A DNA stretch of 64,000 nucleotides, taken from contig NZ_JACXAA010000009.1 of the NCBI RefSeq assembly GCF_014699035.1, forward strand, positions 1 through 64,000, given 5' to 3'. This stretch comes from Spirosoma validum (GTDB lineage Bacteria; Bacteroidota; Bacteroidia; Cytophagales; Spirosomataceae). The notes beneath the pieces are model-generated. The model saw only the letters and a list, made by a program, of their open reading frames with translations, ran no database searches and was not told the DNA's origin. Shown in pieces: positions 17,031-26,533 of this stretch (within the stretch, counting starts at the first letter, position 1; each line of letters begins with the position of its first letter). Both the position numbers and the translations under genes were made by a program.

Positions 17031-17918
17031 TTAGTGTAAGGGGCGTCCTTTCACCATACCACCTTTGGCATCATCGATACCGTGGTTAATGATAAACGCG
17101 TGATTGTCAATACGGTCAATTCGATCTTTTAGGCGGGTTAATTCCAAACGAGTGACAACCGTGTAGAGTACGTTCGTATCCTGTTTCCGATGACCGCGTT
17201 TGCCATATCCTTTTTCTCCTTTCAGTACCGTAACACCCCGGCCCATTTCTTCCGTAATCATCAGACGGATCGCTTCGTGATGATCGGATACGATAATGAT
17301 CGACGTGTATTCCTCAATCCCGTGAATCAGAAAGTCGACGGTTTTAGACGCGGCCAGATACGTCAGCATGGCATATAACGCCGTTTCCACATTCAGCAAT
17401 AGGGCTGCGGAGCCGAAAACCAGTACGTTGATGAGCATGATGACGTCACCAACCGTCAGCGGAGAACGACGGCTTAGCCAGATGGCCAGCACTTCCGTAC
17501 CATCCAGCACACCGCCCCCCCGAATGGCCAGTCCAATTCCGGCACCCAGAAAGAAACCGCCGAACACTGAAATCAGGAGTTTGTCCTGTGTGACAAGCGG
17601 ATACGGCACCAATACCAGGCAGATAGCCAGTAAAGCAATGGCCACGATCGTTCGGATGGCAAAACCTTTGGAGATCTGGCGATAACCCATCCAGATGAAG
17701 GGAATGTTCACCAAAATGACCAGAATCGACAATTCAACGCCTGTAGTAATTTCCAGCAGCAGCGAAATGCCCATGGCACCGCCATCCAGAAAATTATTGG
17801 GTAATAGAAATCCTTTCAGTCCCATGCCGGCGCACAGGACGCCTGCGCATAAGAAGCTCAGGTCTTTTAACCAGTGTAGCCTGGTTTGCGGAGAATTAAG
17901 CGTAAGTTGAGAGATCAT
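17031..17918 (-). CDS. YitT-family membrane protein (DUF161 + DUF2179)
   Basis: A 295-residue protein with five to six transmembrane helices in the first 200 residues. The family motifs GGAMGISLLLEITTG, GGGVLDGTEVLAIWLSRR and a C-terminal soluble DUF2179 domain (EMGRGVTVLKGEKGYGKR) are all present. YitT proteins are conserved but of unclear role, possibly small-molecule transport regulated by the C-terminal domain. It is single, with the antiporter following. Confidence 0.9.
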   Translation of the reverse strand: MISQLTLNSPQTRLHWLKDLSFLCAGVLCAGMGLKGFLLPNNFLDGGAMGISLLLEITTGVELSILVILVNIPFIWMGYRQISKGFAIRTIVAIALLAICLVLVPYPLVTQDKLLISVFGGFFLGAGIGLAIRGGGVLDGTEVLAIWLSRRSPLTVGDVIMLINVLVFGSAALLLNVETALYAMLTYLAASKTVDFLIHGIEEYTSIIIVSDHHEAIRLMITEEMGRGVTVLKGEKGYGKRGHRKQDTNVLYTVVTRLELTRLKDRIDRIDNHAFIINHGIDDAKGGMVKGRPLH

Positions 17919-18080
17919 AACAAAGGGAGTTAATCCGTTCTCGGATGTGAGCCAGGTGATACGGCTACATCCGAAAATCAGTCTTTTTGTTTGCAGTAGA
18001 ATAGTAAATCAGGCACCGACAAACAGCGCTTGATTATTCCTGACCAGACGGGACAATCTCTGAAACTTACAGGTTGATTG

Positions 18081-20375
18081 TCAGACGCGATACCGTTTTA
18101 AGGTCAGTAGAAGAGCAGGTAACAAAACCAGATTGGTAAGGCACGCCATAAGAACCGTAGTGGCAACCAGTACACCCAACGCAGCCGTACCCCCAAAACT
18201 CGAAGCCGCAAAAACGACGAATCCACCGGCCAGAATCAAGGCCGTATAGATCAGGCTGATTCCGGTTTCGTGGATGGCCTTCGTTATGGCCACAGGAGGT
18301 TCAGCACCAAGCTGAAGTTGCCGTCGATAGCTGGTCAGGAAATACACCGTACCGTCAGATGATAAACCGAATGCAATGCTGAAAATCAGGATCGTTGACG
18401 GCTTGAAGGCAATGCCGGTAAACCCCATGATCCCCGCTGTTACCACCAGTGGAATCAGACAGGGCAGCTTGGACAGCAGAATGATCGGAATTGACCGGAA
18501 CAGGATCATGCCCACCAGCGCAATCAGGAGAATGGCAATCAACAGGCTTTCGTACAAATTACCCAGCAGATAATCATTGCTTTGCAGGAAGACCAGACTA
18601 TGTCCTGTCAAGCTCACTTTGTAGGGCGTACCTGCGAACAATGAATCCAGCCTGGGCCGTAGCTTCCCCATCACTGTCTGCAACTTAATGGAACCAATAT
18701 CAGCCATCTGGTAGCTCACCCGCGTAACCTGCCGGTTCGAATCCAGAAACGAGTTAACCATCGGGGTTTTACTGCCACCCAAGGGCGCATCGCCCGCCAG
18801 TTTCTTTAGCTCCATGGCGGGCGGCAGGACGTAGTATTTCGGATCACCACCCCGGTACATCTGGTACGCAAAACGTATCGCATCGACCAGTGAACTGGGT
18901 TTTGAAAACTCCGGATACTGCGCCATAATCCGTTCCATCGCCCGCACTTTGTAAAGGGCCCGACCAGCCTCTGAAAATACGCCATTCGGTTGTCCTGTAT
19001 CGATCATTACTTCCAGAGGAAGCGCGCCTTTGAACTCCTTTTCGATAAACTTCAGATCTGTGTAGACCGGGTCGTTTTTCGGCAAATCGTCTACTACGTA
19101 CCCTTCAACCCGAATCAGAAATAAACCAATTGAGCTGATCACCGTAATGACGGCAACGGTTCCATAAATCAAACCCCGACGGTTGTGTACCAGATAATCG
19201 ACCCGATTGAGCAGACCACGCCATTTACCCCCCTGAAGCGTTTGCAGACGAGCCGCTTTGGGAACGGGTAAGTAGCTCAACAGAATCGGTACCATCAACA
19301 GGCAGATCACATAAACGAGCATGACGCTGATTGCCGCAACGACACCGAATTCGACCAGTAACCGGCTGTTGGTGAAATAAAAAACGCCGAAACCAATGGC
19401 TGTCGTTATGTTCGCCAGTCCCGCCGATACGCCGATCTGCTCGATAGTCGTCTCAAGTGCCTGTTGTTTGTTGCCATGACTGGCCAGTTCTTCGTGGTAT
19501 TTGTTGACCAGAAAGACGCAGTTAGGTACGCCAATGACGATCAGCAACGGCGGAATCAGGCCCGTCAGCAACGTGATTTCATAACCGAAAAGGGAAAGCG
19601 TTCCGAGTGCGCACGCTACGCCCATGGCAACCACCAGCATTGAAATCCAGACGATTCGGCCGGAGCGGAACAGAAGCGATACGATTAAGGCCGTGGCCGC
19701 AGCAGCCAGACCCATGAATAACTTCATTTCGCCCGACACCTTTCTCATGACCTCCGTCCGGATCGACGGCATGCCTGAATAATGGAGTTCGATCCCGTTT
19801 TTCTGCGCGAATTGCTGCCCGTAACTTCGGATTTTATTGACCCAGAGTTGCCGTTCTTTCGAATTGAGCTTCTTCTCATCGAAGGAAATGGCCATAAGTG
19901 TCGATCTTGACGCAGGATTGAAGAGCAATCCTTCATAGAACGGCAATGACAGCACCTTTTGCTTCAGACTATCGACTTCGGCCTGGGTGGTCGGACGCTT
20001 CGTGATCAGTGGCTTGATTGACCAGGATGCATCCTGCCGTTCGAGGGTAAAAAGGCGGGTAGTCGATAGTACCTGTTTCACACCAGCCACTTTACCGACC
20101 TGCTCAGTCATGTCGTACCAATCCTGATAAACGGGTAGGTCGAACCAGCGATCATTTTGCCAGCCGATCACCATCAGCGTACCATCGGCACCAAATTGCG
20201 TTCTAAACCGATCGTATTGAATTTGCGTCGAATCCGATGCGGGCAACACGCGGGCAACCGTGTAGGATAACTGAATTTTGGTGCCGAAATAGGCCATTAC
20301 ACCGGTTAGCAGGACTAAGAATCCTAACCAGAAAAGTCGATAAGAAAGAATAGCGCGGGCTATTGTAGACCACAT
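18081..20375 (-). CDS. RND-superfamily exporter (MMPL/HpnN-like)
   Basis: A 764-residue transporter with the RND two-fold pattern: one helix (13-33), a large periplasmic loop (35-210), five helices (215-375), another helix (400-425), a second loop (430-615), and five helices to the end. It is shorter than drug-type RND pumps (about 1040) and lacks a membrane-fusion or outer-membrane partner nearby, so it fits the MMPL/Patched-like lipid or sterol exporters. Substrate not inferable. GLSSDGTVYFLTSYRRQL carries the Asp expected in the proton relay. Confidence 0.88.
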   Translation of the reverse strand: MWSTIARAILSYRLFWLGFLVLLTGVMAYFGTKIQLSYTVARVLPASDSTQIQYDRFRTQFGADGTLMVIGWQNDRWFDLPVYQDWYDMTEQVGKVAGVKQVLSTTRLFTLERQDASWSIKPLITKRPTTQAEVDSLKQKVLSLPFYEGLLFNPASRSTLMAISFDEKKLNSKERQLWVNKIRSYGQQFAQKNGIELHYSGMPSIRTEVMRKVSGEMKLFMGLAAAATALIVSLLFRSGRIVWISMLVVAMGVACALGTLSLFGYEITLLTGLIPPLLIVIGVPNCVFLVNKYHEELASHGNKQQALETTIEQIGVSAGLANITTAIGFGVFYFTNSRLLVEFGVVAAISVMLVYVICLLMVPILLSYLPVPKAARLQTLQGGKWRGLLNRVDYLVHNRRGLIYGTVAVITVISSIGLFLIRVEGYVVDDLPKNDPVYTDLKFIEKEFKGALPLEVMIDTGQPNGVFSEAGRALYKVRAMERIMAQYPEFSKPSSLVDAIRFAYQMYRGGDPKYYVLPPAMELKKLAGDAPLGGSKTPMVNSFLDSNRQVTRVSYQMADIGSIKLQTVMGKLRPRLDSLFAGTPYKVSLTGHSLVFLQSNDYLLGNLYESLLIAILLIALVGMILFRSIPIILLSKLPCLIPLVVTAGIMGFTGIAFKPSTILIFSIAFGLSSDGTVYFLTSYRRQLQLGAEPPVAITKAIHETGISLIYTALILAGGFVVFAASSFGGTAALGVLVATTVLMACLTNLVLLPALLLTLKRYRV

Positions 20376-20541
20376 ACGGAAAGAAGTTAAATACAGAAAT
20401 TGTTTTGCCAGATCAGACTGATTGCTCCGGCTAACAATGGTTAATAGGCTGGCTCAGCAGAACAACGAAATGGAGCGGATTAACAGATACATCTGGCCCA
20501 GAGACGTTTCAGTGGAGATCGTTTACAGTCAAAACGTACCG

Positions 20542-20928
20542 TCAGGGGGCGTTGATGGCAATCTGATGCTCGAAGATCAGGTGAAGGATCTCAAAAATGA
20601 AATGAGATTGCTGTACAGACGTAGTGGTGTACAGACGCCAGATTTTGGGAAGAGCGTAGCGACTAAATGGGAGAAAACCTGTGGAAGTCGTGAAGACAAA
20701 TCCCGGAGAAGGATAGACCAGAGCCGCGTGGGTATGGACAGAATCCGTCGGTAACGAATCCATCTCATCCGTTTCCTGAAAGAACGACGTAGAGTAAAGA
20801 AACGTTTGGCGCTCAGCTACGGATTTTATTACGGTGGTCCGACCCTGAAGAGACACCAGCAGCCAGATGGCCAATAAGCTACTTAGCCATGATGATTCCC
20901 GCCGTATGTATGGACTGACATTTCCCAT
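20542..20928 (-). CDS. Possible small hypothetical membrane protein
   Basis: A 128-residue frame if ATG 20926-20928 is used; it places a hydrophobic signal/anchor (SSWLSSLLAIWLLVSLQG) at the N-terminus. The rest is polar with a Thr/Ser/Pro-rich middle and the C-terminus LIFEHQIAINAP, a tail type I associate with small Cytophagales proteins. An opposite-strand frame (20422-20754) overlaps it and has weaker composition. No known family; treat as provisional. Confidence 0.45.
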   Translation of the reverse strand: MGNVSPYIRRESSWLSSLLAIWLLVSLQGRTTVIKSVAERQTFLYSTSFFQETDEMDSLPTDSVHTHAALVYPSPGFVFTTSTGFLPFSRYALPKIWRLYTTTSVQQSHFIFEILHLIFEHQIAINAP

Positions 20929-21032
20929 AATAACCGGTAAAGTACGTTTATTTTCCCGGCTTTTGTGCTGTCGGATTCGTAAATCTGATCGGTTAAAACT
21001 CGAAACCGTAACCTGGCTATTCTTGGAAATAG

Positions 21033-21629
21033 TCAATTCGCAGACTGGGCTATGATAACAACATCCTGTGAAGATGACTGATTGGGACTGGTTGAGGAAT
21101 CAGCAAGTGGTATCAATACTCCTCCACCTACTGTCCGTTCGGAGAAGAACCCTGTGAATTGCCCTACCCGGCCTTCATAGATAGTAGGAGGAGAGGTCTT
21201 TAGCGAAAATTGGTAATCATAGTTGGTTAATTTGACAAAAACCTCCTTGCTGAAAGTAGATTGTCGACCATTTCGCCGGTAAGAGGTTTTGATGACTGAT
21301 TGGTCCGACTCTATAGCCTCAATCGCTGTAGTGAAGTTGTCAACACCAATCTTGTTGATTCCAGGCTTAAAATCTGTAGAGCCTGACACTAAGGAGAAGA
21401 GTGTATCACCCGATACGACGTATGCCGTAACCAGATACCATCCCGAAGCTCCGGCTGATACACCCGTAAGCCGTTCGTCGGGCTGACAGCTTAGTAAGCC
21501 AACGAAAGCGAAAAACAGAAGTAGCTTATGGACAGATATAAAGTTTATATCTTCAAAAGTCTTTTTAAAAAGATGGGGCCAACGTAACGATAACTGCAAA
21601 GCAAGACTCGTCGGATTAAAAATAGGCAA
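21033..21629 (-). CDS. Hypothetical lipoprotein
   Basis: A 198-residue frame. A hydrophobic stretch with lipobox (KLLLFFAFVGLLSCQ, Cys near residue 48) indicates a lipoprotein, but the only ATG in frame lies 32 residues earlier (21627-21629), so the true start may be a rare codon nearer the hydrophobic core. The mature part is beta-rich (ASGWYLVTAYVVSGDTLFSL) and ends in a Ser-rich tail. Function unknown. It begins 65 bases from the divergent aminotransferase gene. Confidence 0.7.
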   Translation of the reverse strand: MPIFNPTSLALQLSLRWPHLFKKTFEDINFISVHKLLLFFAFVGLLSCQPDERLTGVSAGASGWYLVTAYVVSGDTLFSLVSGSTDFKPGINKIGVDNFTTAIEAIESDQSVIKTSYRRNGRQSTFSKEVFVKLTNYDYQFSLKTSPPTIYEGRVGQFTGFFSERTVGGGVLIPLADSSTSPNQSSSQDVVIIAQSAN

Positions 21630-21694
21630 ATTTCAGTAGCCCGAATTCATCTGGACTTCGTATTAGAAAAAGACACTCTGCATTTCTGAACGTA

Positions 21695-22945
21695 ATGAAC
21701 AAAGCAATATCGGTTGATCAATTAGCTATACACGGTGGCGACCCGACGGTTAAACGAACCTTTCCCTGGCCGATTTTTGACGATCAGGACGTACAGGCTG
21801 TCGCCGACGTAGTGCGGAGCGGCCAGTGGGGAAATCCCGATTGTGGGGATGCGGTTGCGACTTTTGAGCAACAGTTTGCCGACTATTGCGGTAGCAAATA
21901 CGCCGTTAGCTGCGTCAATGGTTCAGTTTCACTACGTTTAGCGTTGATTGCCTGTGGAGTACGTCCGGGAGATGAAGTGATTGTACCACCGTATACATTC
22001 ATTGCTACGGCCTCGGTCGTGCTGGAAGTGAATTGCGTCCCCGTCTTTGTGGATATTGATCCGGATACGTATAACATCGACCCTCAGAAAATTGAAGCGG
22101 CCATTACGGAACGAACCCGCGCTATCATTCCGGTTCATTTTGCCGGATTATCTTGTGACATGAACGCGATTTTAGCCATTGCCCAAAAACATAATATGCG
22201 CGTCATTGAAGATGCGGCTCACGCACATGGTGCTGAGTATAAAGGCAAAAAGCTGGGTTCCATTGGCGATGCGGGAAGTTTCAGTTTTCAATCGTCCAAA
22301 AACCTGACGAGTGGCGAAGGTGGAATTGTGGTTACCAACAATGAATCTCTTTATCAGATGATGAATTCGCTACGGAACGTGGGCCGATTGCCGGATGGCC
22401 AATGGTACGACCATTTCAATCCCGGCTGTAATTACCGGGTTACGCAATTGCAAGCCGTCTTACTCTCCGAACAACTGAAACGACTCGACGAGCAAACGCG
22501 GATACGTAACGAAAACGGTCTTTACCTCGATCAGTTGCTTGCTGATATAGAAGGCGTTACGTCGTTAAGTAGGGGAGACGTAGCGCTACGTCATTGTTAT
22601 CACCTTTATATTGTCAAGTACGATAAAACCAAATTTGGGTATATTCCGAAGAAAGAATTCGTGTCTATGCTGGCAGCGGAAGGCGTTCCGTGTTCGGCGG
22701 GTTATCCGCATCCGCTTTATAAGCAACCCCTTTTTCAGCAAAAAAACTGGCAATGTTACGCTATTCCCGATTCTGTAGCTTACACGCAAGTAAACTGCCC
22801 TGAAGCCGAACGCGCCTGTGCCGACGAAGCTGTCTGGATTTTTCAGCAAGCCATGCTCGGCACACGTAATGACATGGAATCGTTTGCCGAAGCGATCCGC
22901 AAGATTAGGAGAGCAATGTTGAATGTTGTGGAGTCGGGTTCTTAA
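21695..22945 (+). CDS. DegT/DnrJ/EryC1/StrS-type aminotransferase
   Basis: A 416-residue PLP enzyme of the sugar aminotransferase fold. The entry motif GGDPTVKRTFPWPIFDDQD, the cofactor region FSFQSSKNLTSGEGG with catalytic Lys202, and the aspartate of IEDAAHAHGAEYKGKKLG are intact. These enzymes transfer an amino group from glutamate to a keto-sugar, making amino sugars for surface polysaccharides or antibiotics; the acceptor here is unknown. No dehydrogenase or glycosyltransferase lies beside it. The last six codons and the stop lie inside the palindromic element 22928-22996, so its original C-terminus was probably altered. Confidence 0.92.
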   Translation: MNKAISVDQLAIHGGDPTVKRTFPWPIFDDQDVQAVADVVRSGQWGNPDCGDAVATFEQQFADYCGSKYAVSCVNGSVSLRLALIACGVRPGDEVIVPPYTFIATASVVLEVNCVPVFVDIDPDTYNIDPQKIEAAITERTRAIIPVHFAGLSCDMNAILAIAQKHNMRVIEDAAHAHGAEYKGKKLGSIGDAGSFSFQSSKNLTSGEGGIVVTNNESLYQMMNSLRNVGRLPDGQWYDHFNPGCNYRVTQLQAVLLSEQLKRLDEQTRIRNENGLYLDQLLADIEGVTSLSRGDVALRHCYHLYIVKYDKTKFGYIPKKEFVSMLAAEGVPCSAGYPHPLYKQPLFQQKNWQCYAIPDSVAYTQVNCPEAERACADEAVWIFQQAMLGTRNDMESFAEAIRKIRRAMLNVVESGS

Positions 22946-22996
22946 ACCCGACTTTTCAGGTTCGCAAATACGTCGGGTTTAAGAACCCGACCTCAC
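22928..22996. repeat. Double-hairpin repeat element, GTG...CAC ends
   Basis: Two 20-base palindromes, GTCGGGTTCTTAAACCCGAC (22933-22952) and its inverted copy GTCGGGTTTAAGAACCCGAC (22972-22991), flank a 19-base loop; they can each fold or pair with each other. The element covers the whole space between the convergent aminotransferase and XylR-like genes and likely terminates both. Confidence 0.85.
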
Positions 22997-23001
22997 GACG
23001 A

Positions 23002-24165
23002 TCATTTCCCCGCCAAGTACCGGTGTCGATATTCCAGAGGAGTGCACCCCTTGATCTGCTTGAACTGGCGGGCGATATTTTTAGTATCGCTGAGACCCAG
23101 ATCCATCGCGATTTCAAAAACAGTCAGATCCGTTTCCAGTAATTTTTTCGAGAATTTTTCCATCCGCAGGTTCTGGATGTATTTGTAGATCGGGTAACCA
23201 ATGACCTGTTGAAACCGCATTTCCAGTGATCGTCTCGATAAGGGAACCTGCCTGACAACCTCATCGACCTGAAGATTCTTGTCGATGTTCTGGTGAATGT
23301 ATTTCAACGAGGAGGCAATGTATTCGTCGTGCGTGGCATAGATATCGGTCGACTGGCGGGTGATGACCTGCATTGGCTCGACGATTATGTCATAGAACGT
23401 ATCGATGTCCTTACGAATCAGATGATCTAGTAATTGAGCCGCATCGTAGCCTCCTTTTTCGGCGTCCTGCATGATACTGGACAGCGGTGGGTCCGACAGT
23501 TCGCAGAGCATTTCGTCGTTATCGACGCCCAACACAGCCACTTCCTCCGGAATGCGAATGCCCGAATGCCGACAGGCCTCCGTGATATGCTGGCCCATCC
23601 GATCGTCGCAGGTCAGAATGGCAATGGGTTTGGGCAACGACGACAGCCACTTGCTCAGCGAACTGGGTTTGTAATACCACAGATCGCTCGAACTGTATTC
23701 TTCATGTTCAAAATAATGCACGGTATAGCCCGATCGTGAAACGCGCTCGTCAAATCCTTCGGCTCGCTCCCGTGACCAGACGATGTGTTTAAAGCCATAA
23801 AATGCGAATTGCCGAAACCCTTTTTTTAGAAAGTAATCGGCCGCCATCGCCCCGGTTGCTACGTGGGCACCCGTAATGTTCGGAATCTCCGTGAACCGTT
23901 CTTTAAAGTCCTGTGCAATGACCGGAATCCCCGCCCGAACGATTTTCTCGACACTACTATCGTTATACAACTGCCCGATAATCCCATCGGCTTCCCAATC
24001 GCGGGCCCAGTTCAAAATACCATCAACACCCAGCGTTTCGCGGTGAAAAAGCGGCATCTGGCAAAACACCCAGGGGCCGTGCTCGCGGGCATATTTAGTG
24101 ATGCCTTTCAACAGACTCCGGCTGTAGTCTTCCGCAAAGTCGATAAGCAGGATGATTTTGTGCAT
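23002..24165 (-). CDS. XylR-like regulator (LacI-type sensor + AraC HTH)
   Basis: A 387-residue regulator. Residues 1-270 form a periplasmic-binding-like sugar sensor (HKIILLIDFAEDYSRSLLKGI, CDDRMGQHITEACRHSGIRIPEEVAVLGVDND, quoted in pieces: VAVLGVDNDE, CDDRMGQHI), and the C-terminal 100 hold a double helix-turn-helix AraC domain (SRRSLEMRFQ, DLGLSDTKNIARQFKQIKG). E. coli XylR has this layout. It is the last gene of a leftward group, 30 bases downstream of the sugar transporter, so it likely controls the aminosugar genes in response to a sugar. Confidence 0.9.
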   Translation of the reverse strand: MHKIILLIDFAEDYSRSLLKGITKYAREHGPWVFCQMPLFHRETLGVDGILNWARDWEADGIIGQLYNDSSVEKIVRAGIPVIAQDFKERFTEIPNITGAHVATGAMAADYFLKKGFRQFAFYGFKHIVWSRERAEGFDERVSRSGYTVHYFEHEEYSSSDLWYYKPSSLSKWLSSLPKPIAILTCDDRMGQHITEACRHSGIRIPEEVAVLGVDNDEMLCELSDPPLSSIMQDAEKGGYDAAQLLDHLIRKDIDTFYDIIVEPMQVITRQSTDIYATHDEYIASSLKYIHQNIDKNLQVDEVVRQVPLSRRSLEMRFQQVIGYPIYKYIQNLRMEKFSKKLLETDLTVFEIAMDLGLSDTKNIARQFKQIKGCTPLEYRHRYLAGK

Positions 24166-24195
24166 AGATCTGCCGGTCCGCCGGTGCGGTTCTAG

Positions 24196-25452
24196 TTACA
24201 AGACAGGCTGGGCTTTTGTGCTCTTCCGCTTAATCGTTGCATTATTGACCAATGGTTTTGCCCAGAGACCGATACTGAAAATATAGCCTAACGTAATGAG
24301 CATGACCAGCATTGCCAGACGTAGTCCGACGAGTTCAGCGATGCCGCCAATGACAAGCGGCACCAACGCACCACCGACAATGCCCGTACACAAAATACCG
24401 GAAAAGGTGCCATGATGCTGCGGTACTGAATTGAGCCCCAGCGAAAAAATAATCGACCACATCACCGACGCAAAGAAACCCGTTCCCGGTAGCGCATACA
24501 GCGCCCATGCTTTCGGCCCGAACAGACCCAGCAGCAGACAACTAATGGCTCCGATAGTAAACAGCATCAACACCCGGCGACTATCGGCGATTTTCAGGAG
24601 TACTAATCCGAGTACGCACCCGATGGTCATCAATCCCCAGAAATAAGCCACTACGGTCGCGCCGGTCGTAGCTGGATCAACGCCGTGGTATAGTTGCAGA
24701 AATTTAGACATCCAGTTTGCAATTCCCTGCTCCGTACCGACATACGCGAAAATTCCGGCGAAGAAGAGCAAAACAGTTTTGTTCCGTAGTAAGTCCGTAA
24801 ACGCACTGCCAACTTCTATCTTTTCCTCTTCTTTGAAGGTAACAACCGGGAATCTGATTACGGCAACGACAACGATCATCAGGAGTGTTGTCAAGGCAAA
24901 GACCCAGTACAGAGAAACCCATTCAAAATGGAGCGGTACCACCTGGTTGAGCAGATCAATTAGAAAAGACGTATCGTTTGTGTGGACAGTCTGAACAAAG
25001 TGGCTGTACAATAGCGGGCTAAAAAAGGAAGCTGCCCCCGAAAACAGCTGAGCCAGTACCGAATTGAACGCAAAATGTTCTTCACCACCCGCCACTCGTA
25101 ACAATGGATTGATGGCTACCTGCAACATGGCCATGCCTACGCCAATTGAAAATAAGGATACGAGTGCGACAGAAAACGTGGGCAGTAAAGCGAAGAGTAG
25201 CGAACCCAGAAAGGCCAGCACGAAGGCGCTGATGAGCACCAGTTTTTCCCGGTATTTTTCGACCAGAAGCCCCGAGGGTATGGAAGCGCTGTAGGCCACA
25301 AAAAAAGCAAATGGGAGAAAGCCCGCCAGTCCAATACTTAACCTGAAACTGTCGACCAGATCGGGAATGATTGGCCCCAGAATGTTGGTCAAGAACGAAA
25401 TGACGAAGAAAATGAGCATGATAAGCCCGACAATCAGTACATTACGTTTCAT
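24196..25452 (-). CDS. FucP-like sugar:proton symporter (MFS)
   Basis: A 418-residue protein with 12 predicted helices. The N-terminal pattern FFVISFLTNILGPIIPDLVDSFRLSIGLAGFLPFAFF (quoted by its pieces FFVISFLTNI and FLPFAFFVAYS) is that of the fucose/glucose/galactose/GlcNAc (FGHS) family; NagP of chitin-using bacteria belongs here. A 13-bp perfect inverted repeat lies 24 bases before its ATG. Position between a ROK kinase and a XylR-like regulator supports uptake of an aminosugar, by inference. Confidence 0.88.
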   Translation of the reverse strand: MKRNVLIVGLIMLIFFVISFLTNILGPIIPDLVDSFRLSIGLAGFLPFAFFVAYSASIPSGLLVEKYREKLVLISAFVLAFLGSLLFALLPTFSVALVSLFSIGVGMAMLQVAINPLLRVAGGEEHFAFNSVLAQLFSGAASFFSPLLYSHFVQTVHTNDTSFLIDLLNQVVPLHFEWVSLYWVFALTTLLMIVVVAVIRFPVVTFKEEEKIEVGSAFTDLLRNKTVLLFFAGIFAYVGTEQGIANWMSKFLQLYHGVDPATTGATVVAYFWGLMTIGCVLGLVLLKIADSRRVLMLFTIGAISCLLLGLFGPKAWALYALPGTGFFASVMWSIIFSLGLNSVPQHHGTFSGILCTGIVGGALVPLVIGGIAELVGLRLAMLVMLITLGYIFSIGLWAKPLVNNATIKRKSTKAQPVL

Positions 25453-25475
25453 AGATGGTTTGTTTTATTGTCCAT

Positions 25476-25504
25476 CTTTGACAAAGTTCTAAACTTTGTC
25501 AAAG
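25476..25504 (-). promoter_or_regulatory. Perfect inverted repeat ahead of the sugar transporter gene
   Basis: CTTTGACAAAGTT (25476-25488), a CTA loop, then the exact complement to 25504. It begins 24 bases upstream of the ATG, too close for an upstream terminator role alone. It could be an operator for the XylR-like protein, a leader hairpin, or a second terminator. Confidence 0.5.
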
Positions 25505-25541
25505 GTCTGAAATCCCATTGCTTTCTTGGTATGATAATAGC

Positions 25542-25581
25542 GGCCGACCGTATGGTTCCGGTGGGAGTCATACGGTCGGCC
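25542..25581 (-). terminator. Terminator hairpin after ROK kinase
   Basis: GGCCGACCGTATG (25542-25554) and its exact complement (25569-25581) form a 13-bp stem with a 14-base loop, 70 bases past the ROK stop codon. An A/T extension follows after a bulge. Confidence 0.7.
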
Positions 25582-25651
25582 TATTGTATCTGCTTGTACA
25601 ATCAAAAGAACTTGCTTAATGACGTTCTGTACCGCGTTACCGACCTTAAAC

Positions 25652-26488
25652 TTACACCAACTGCCGTACCAGCGCAGCCGCACCCAGCAACGCAATGTTC
25701 TCGTTTTGTGATTGGAAAATCTTCAAGCGACGTAACGTAACGGGATAGGCAAAATCAGCCATACTTTCCAGCATCGAAGCTTTGAAAAACGGATAGGCTT
25801 TGGCAATGGACCCACCCAGCACAATCACCTCGGGATCATACGTGTATAGTACAGCTTTAACCGCATTGCCAAAATGTTTACCAAATTCAGACCAGAGAGC
25901 CAGCGCCTGCTTACCCCCCAAACGAGCTGCCTGGTGCGTATCCAGAGCGGTCGTTCCATGAATAGCTTCGAAAAAATGCGTGGAGGCATAGGATTCAATG
26001 TTCTTGTCGAGGTAAGGCAATAAGCCAATTTCCCCGGCTCCGCAATTGCTGCCTACGTATAGTTGATTGTCGATAATGACGCCGGAACCAAGGCCCGTGC
26101 CGATAGCCATGCCAACGACTGAGCTGTAGCCTTTCGCCATGCCAAACCGGTGTTCGCCGAGAGCAAAACAATTAACATCGTTATTGATAAAAACGGGCAG
26201 GTTAAATTCATTTTCCAGAATATCCCGCAAGGCAACTTCCTCCCAGGACGAAATATTCGCTACGTTATAAACAATGCCCCCTTCGATATCGACCACCGAC
26301 GGTACGCCGATACCAATGCCACTAACGGCGTAATTGGTTAGGGGTTTGATTAACGCAATCAGTTGCGATAACGTAGCGGGAAGTGATTCTTTTTGTTGTA
26401 AGGCTCGGTTGATCTGATGGGTAATGATGTCATGCTCCACCAGGCCAACCCGCACATTTGTACCTCCTAAATCAACCCCGATTGTCAT
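25652..26488 (-). CDS. ROK-family kinase, probable N-acetylglucosamine kinase
   Basis: A 278-residue ROK kinase. MTIGVDLGGTNVRVGLVEHD and GMAIGTGLGSGVIID are the two phosphate loops; NCGAGEIG follows, but the canonical Cys3-His zinc cluster of NagK is absent. It is separated from the transporter by a terminator, and the hexosaminidase lies upstream. By location it would phosphorylate the aminosugar released by the hexosaminidase. A second ROK kinase lies at 8519-9424 with little resemblance outside the motifs. Confidence 0.87.
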   Translation of the reverse strand: MTIGVDLGGTNVRVGLVEHDIITHQINRALQQKESLPATLSQLIALIKPLTNYAVSGIGIGVPSVVDIEGGIVYNVANISSWEEVALRDILENEFNLPVFINNDVNCFALGEHRFGMAKGYSSVVGMAIGTGLGSGVIIDNQLYVGSNCGAGEIGLLPYLDKNIESYASTHFFEAIHGTTALDTHQAARLGGKQALALWSEFGKHFGNAVKAVLYTYDPEVIVLGGSIAKAYPFFKASMLESMADFAYPVTLRRLKIFQSQNENIALLGAAALVRQLV

Positions 26489-26533
26489 GGTAAAAGCCGT
26501 TTGTATGAATAGTTTCTACTACATCGAACATCG

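Noticed and set aside
20422-20754. 110-codon plus-strand frame
   Set aside because: It overlaps a better minus-strand frame with an N-terminal hydrophobic segment; composition is poor.
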